Shown here in pieces: positions 7,784-10,437 of a stretch of DNA of 10,437 bases (the first letter of the stretch is position 1; every line of letters begins with the position of its first letter). The translations under genes were made by a program, and so were the position numbers. This DNA is from Synura sp. LO234KE. Taxonomy: Eukaryota; Sar; Synurophyceae; Synurales; Mallomonadaceae. Location of the stretch: NCBI GenBank assembly GCA_015143735.1, contig VKHC01000634.1:1-10437 (forward strand), given 5' to 3'. The notes below the pieces were generated by a model that saw nothing but the letters and a program-made list of their open reading frames with translations, did no database searches and was not told the DNA's origin.

Positions 7784-8799
7784 CTACACCGTGCGAGAGT
7801 CTGAATGCATGTGAACAGCATCTTTGGCAGCGTTTGGGTCTAAATGCTGATTGACTTTGGCAGCCTTAAGTTTGCGCAGTTCCGTCCTTCTGCTTCTGGA
7901 CGTCCTAAGCTTCTGTTTATTTTTCTTCGATACATACCACCATTTGGCCTCCTCCTTGGCAACGGTCGAGTCGCATTGCTGACGGCAATCTGAGATAGAA
8001 AGAAATGAACTGAAGACGCAATCAATAAGTATGGAAAATGACAATTTGTGGTACATATTATTCGTTTGTGAATATTACCTTCGCAGCCCTTCAGGTTGAT
8101 TCCTGAATTTTCAAGGTCCCTTAAAATGATCGCACCAATCGGATTACTCTGTTTTCCTCTCAGCAGAGTGTCAGCGACGTGTGCATGGAGGCACTTGACA
8201 TCGTCTACTTTTTCTGGAGTAATTCCGATTATACCGCTGCTAATCATTTTCTGACCATCAGCGTCTCCTAGCTTCTGCAAAATTCTCTCTCGATCTGTTT
8301 CAGTCGTCGCCTTGTTTCGTATTTCTCTCCATTTCAAATTTATCTTCAAGAATTCAGATTTCAACTCCTCACTCTCTCTAACTATTTGGTTATATTTCTC
8401 TACGCCACCAACTTCTTCAATAGAGTCAATAGCCTTGACCAGCATAGGACACGACAATCGAAGCATTCCACTGCTTATCTTTTTTCCCACAGGATATTGA
8501 ACAAAAGCTTGAGGGTAACCATGTCGACATTTAAATTTGGTAACGGCGAACATTCCTTGAGTTTTATGTCCCACTTGACGATCTTCGATACACTGAACAT
8601 CCGCTGAAGAAGGAGGCTCGCATAATTCGAGATAACTCTCTATCAAAGCCAAGTCCCTCGATTTAGGGCAAGAAAAATTTATCTCCTCCAAATTTCGACC
8701 TGAATAGAATCTGAAGATATTCCTACGAGAGTACATTCGAACAGAAATTAAAGAGCGAGATTGGATGGTGGTAATTCCAACTAAAGTAACCAGTAGCAT
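7784..8799 (-). CDS. DUF501-family protein, two exons, 308 residues, with N-terminal presequence
   Basis: Exon 1 is 8799-8079 and exon 2 is 7989-7784, ending in TAG. The split codon joins residue 241 (Asp), giving GCEDCRQQC across the junction. ATG 8799-8797 is the first ATG in the frame; upstream codons stay open to a GTG but lack an ATG. Family signatures are visible in order: CRHGYP (91-96), the SSGMLRLSCPML block (109-120) leading into an AIDSIEEVGG helix, and the strong C-terminal signature VKCLHAHVAD (201-210) with NPIG (219-222). DUF501 is known chiefly from bacteria, where its biochemical function is undescribed. Extra to the bacterial core are an N-terminal hydrophobic, then Arg/Ser-rich presequence (1-36), suggesting import into an organelle, and a C-terminal tail with three clustered cysteines (239, 242, 246). 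After these come WWYVSKKNK and a basic segment. It is transcribed divergently from the gene at 8992. Family assignment is firm. Organelle targeting and the algal, endosymbiont-derived origin are inferences. Confidence 0.9.
7990..8078 (-). other. Spliceosomal intron of the DUF501 gene, 89 bp, phase 1
   Basis: On the minus strand the donor is GAAG|GTAATATT (intron starts at 8078). The acceptor is TTTCTTTCTATCTCAG|ATTGCC (intron ends at 7990) with a good pyrimidine tract. Without splicing, exon 1 would continue into an unrelated tail. With splicing the cysteine cluster and the WWYVSKKNK segment come into frame, which is strong support. The presence of this intron shows that the window is eukaryotic. 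Confidence 0.88.
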
Positions 8800-8991
8800 T
8801 TTCAAGAGAAAACACAAAAAAAATATTTTTAAATTCAAAGTGCCACACGCGCTTAAACTAAAGTCAATGTTGCAGTTGGAATTCGTGTGGATTGGCAACA
8901 CGTCAACGTCAGTACACGATAGAACCTATTAGTCAACGAAAAATCCGGGACTAGTGTTCTAGTGTTACCAAACAAATATTAAATTGTTACC
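8800..8991. promoter_or_regulatory. Shared divergent promoter with tandem ACGTCA elements
   Basis: The 192 bases between the two start codons must hold both 5' untranslated regions and promoters. ACGTCA occurs twice head to tail without a gap (8900-8905 and 8906-8911), 81 bases before the plus-strand ATG and about 100 before the minus-strand ATG. An inverted CCAAT box, ATTGG, lies at 8891-8895. ACGTCA is the reverse complement of TGACGT, the bZIP-bound CRE-like core. In diatoms such motifs are described in promoters responding to CO2 and cAMP. Applying that here assumes a diatom host and is inference. No TATA box is obvious. Confidence 0.55.
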
Positions 8992-9825
8992 ATGGCTTTA
9001 TCGATTAATATTCTACTTGCAGTCACTATTTATCTTGTATTATTCAATATTATGTTTACTTTTATCTTGGGTCCAAGCTTTACGCAACTCAAGGTTCACA
9101 ATCACTTCCATGCAAATTCTATTTCAAGGTCGTCGGTGGACCAAATACAGGATGAAGAAAACTCATTTAGTTTAGTGAATTCTAGTGATTCTTTCTCAGA
9201 TTCATTTGCAAGACCGGTGCCAAGTTGGTACTTAAACGAAAAAATATTAAATGACAATTACGCGAGGAACGTGGAGATTGAGAGAGAAAAAACAGCGCAA
9301 GAGTTTAAGCTTAAATACGAAATATCTGAAGAGGAGAAGATGAAAATGCTTACTGAGAAGTGGGATAGGATCAACGCGGCTATGGTTAAAAAATCGAAGG
9401 AAAAGCGCTCGTGGATACCTGATGTCTTTGGAAAAAGAAAGGCAGAGGAAAGTGACAGTGAACTTCTGACAAAAGAAAAATGGGAATCAATATGGGCAGA
9501 TAAAAAGAAGGACCCGGACTTTTACCTCCCAGGGTTTTTTGAAGTTTTCCCTGAACTTAAGTTGAAGTGGCCGAAGTGGACCAGAACAAAGCAAGGAAAA
9601 TCAATAAGATGCGAGTCTGATTCTGACTGTCAGTTTCCTGAATCATGTTGCCAACACCCTATATTTCTTGGGGAAAGCTTCTGTTGTACAGGATGGGGTC
9701 GGCGTGCCATGGTGCCACAATATTGCCCGCAAGAAATATCTGCTGATCCCCGACCTCGAAATGAAAGGGATTCTGGGAACGGCGCTGCAGACGCTGAAGA
9801 AAAGAGACCATGGGCCCCTTCTTAG
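8992..9825 (+). CDS. Membrane-anchored protein with C-terminal cysteine-rich module, unrecognised family
   Basis: A single open frame of 277 codons starts in a strong context (ACCATGG) and ends in TAG. Residues 4-27 form one hydrophobic segment, a signal anchor or uncleaved signal peptide. Residues 28-80 are polar and Ser-rich. Residues 84-175 are highly charged and mostly helical in character (Lys/Glu-rich, with repeated EKW motifs at 122-124 and 162-164). Residues 176-197 are Pro/Trp/Phe-rich. Then comes the cysteine module 207-245: C-x5-C-x5-CC-x10-CC-x12-C. Its first half, CESDSDCQFPESCC, follows the C-x2-D-x-D-C-x5-CC pattern of WAP-type modules. The rest of a WAP domain is absent and the total is seven cysteines. 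The acidic, Gly/Ala-rich tail has no motif. The module suggests a disulfide-bonded or metal-binding domain, on the luminal side if the N-terminus is a signal anchor. It shares a promoter with the DUF501 gene. A real gene is likely; its function is unknown. Confidence 0.85.
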   Translation: MALSINILLAVTIYLVLFNIMFTFILGPSFTQLKVHNHFHANSISRSSVDQIQDEENSFSLVNSSDSFSDSFARPVPSWYLNEKILNDNYARNVEIEREKTAQEFKLKYEISEEEKMKMLTEKWDRINAAMVKKSKEKRSWIPDVFGKRKAEESDSELLTKEKWESIWADKKKDPDFYLPGFFEVFPELKLKWPKWTRTKQGKSIRCESDSDCQFPESCCQHPIFLGESFCCTGWGRRAMVPQYCPQEISADPRPRNERDSGNGAADAEEKRPWAPS

Positions 9826-10437
9826 ATAGGATACGAGGAAAATCACAGTATTGCTAAGTGTTCTCCAATGTTCTGATTTGTAAATATGTGTGATGTTTTA
9901 ACTTTCAATGTCGGGCACCGACGGTGCATATTTTACCCCAAATGTCTCTTTTCCCACTCCTGAATGCTAAATCATCTGCTATTATGTGCGAACTTACATA
10001 CATGTTAAAGCCTAAGGGCCCTTCATACCTCCGAGATGTTTGTTTTCTCAATCGCTTACGCGAGCATATTCGTGCGCACCGCGACGCTCTCTGAAGCACG
10101 AAAATGTAAAAATCTTTATCTTGCCACAGCAGCCGGCAGATGGTAGTTACTCCTGTTGTTAGGAAGTTTTTCTGCCGCCGGTGGTAATAGCATCGTACTG
10201 CATCGGTGCACCAAAATCGTCCATCAAAATCTAAAATAATATTCCACATGTAGTGTGGTAAAAACCCACAAAAATCCATGGAAGTAACCCAGATAAAAAC
10301 AAATCTGGTCCACCACGTGTATCTGGCACTATGGTGTTTGTAGTCCACCTTATATCCTCCTCGTCATCCTCCAAAACATGGTCCGTCGTAGTATATGATC
10401 GTCAATAACTTAAAATACACCGGAGTTCAAACTGTGT
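9826..10437. other. 3' flank and right edge, no supported gene
   Basis: Just after the cysteine-rich gene lies a TGTAA-containing stretch (9879-9883), which could be a polyadenylation signal but is short. A tight palindrome GCACCG-A-CGGTGC follows at 9915-9927. The minus strand is open for 147 codons (9905-10348), but its first codon is GTG and its composition (rich in Trp, Cys, Phe and Arg) is unconvincing. Another minus-strand frame near 10232-10380 reads more like protein (VPDTRGGPDLFLSGLLPW) and is cut by stops. No family is recognised, and a decayed gene fragment or an exon running off the window is possible. Confidence 0.35.

Noticed and set aside
8800-8901. Upstream extension of the DUF501 frame to the GTG at 8901
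   Set aside because: It lacks an ATG, would run through the tandem ACGTCA promoter element and adds nothing family-like. The first ATG at 8799 is preferred.
9905-10348. 147-codon open frame on the minus strand
   Set aside because: It starts at GTG, has an odd composition rich in Trp, Cys, Phe and Arg, and shows no motif. Another frame over part of the same bases looks more protein-like, so it is not called as a gene.
1-10437. tRNA, rRNA or CRISPR array
   Set aside because: No T-loop GGTTCRA-type box with matching cloverleaf, no conserved rRNA segment and no regularly spaced repeats were seen on either strand.

Overview
The window is nuclear DNA from a eukaryote. One gene contains a short GT-AG spliceosomal intron (89 bp). 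Only two convincing protein genes lie in 10.4 kb. Most of the rest is AT-rich, non-coding and full of small inverted or dispersed repeats. The host is best guessed as a microalga, plausibly a stramenopile such as a diatom. That guess rests on a eukaryotic copy of a mainly bacterial family (DUF501) with an N-terminal presequence, the compact intron and the low gene density. It is an inference and nothing in the window proves it.

Right side (7784-9825): a divergent gene pair. On the minus strand, 8799 down to 7784, a two-exon gene encodes a 308-residue DUF501-family protein. On the plus strand, 8992-9825, a single-exon gene encodes a 277-residue protein. It has one N-terminal membrane segment, a long charged middle and a C-terminal cysteine-rich module (C-x5-C-x5-CC-x10-CC-x12-C). 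I cannot assign it to a named family. The two ATGs are 192 bp apart. The shared promoter holds a perfect tandem ACGTCA-ACGTCA, a CRE-like motif, next to an inverted CCAAT box, so co-regulation is plausible.

Middle (5111-7440): mobile-element-like and decayed material. At 5111-5615 there is a short element with hAT-like ends, GTTGG followed by A-rich and GGCTTTTTG units, in opposite orientation at its two ends. From about 6530 to 7440 the base composition becomes strongly GC-rich. This island has coding-like frames interrupted by stops and a frameshift on the minus strand, plus several strong stem-loops. It looks like a decayed gene or transposon, but the family is not recognisable.

Left side (1-5100): AT-rich sequence without a recognisable gene. 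It holds a family of CTTCAA/TTGAAG inverted repeats, the best being a perfect 24-bp arm pair at 2568-2624. It also holds a 33-bp hairpin-containing sequence whose second copy lies 1.44 kb downstream, a small two-copy tandem repeat, and two short coding-like fragments on the minus strand (206-457 and 4611-4784). Neither fragment can be assigned.

No tRNA, rRNA, CRISPR array or complete transposase was seen.
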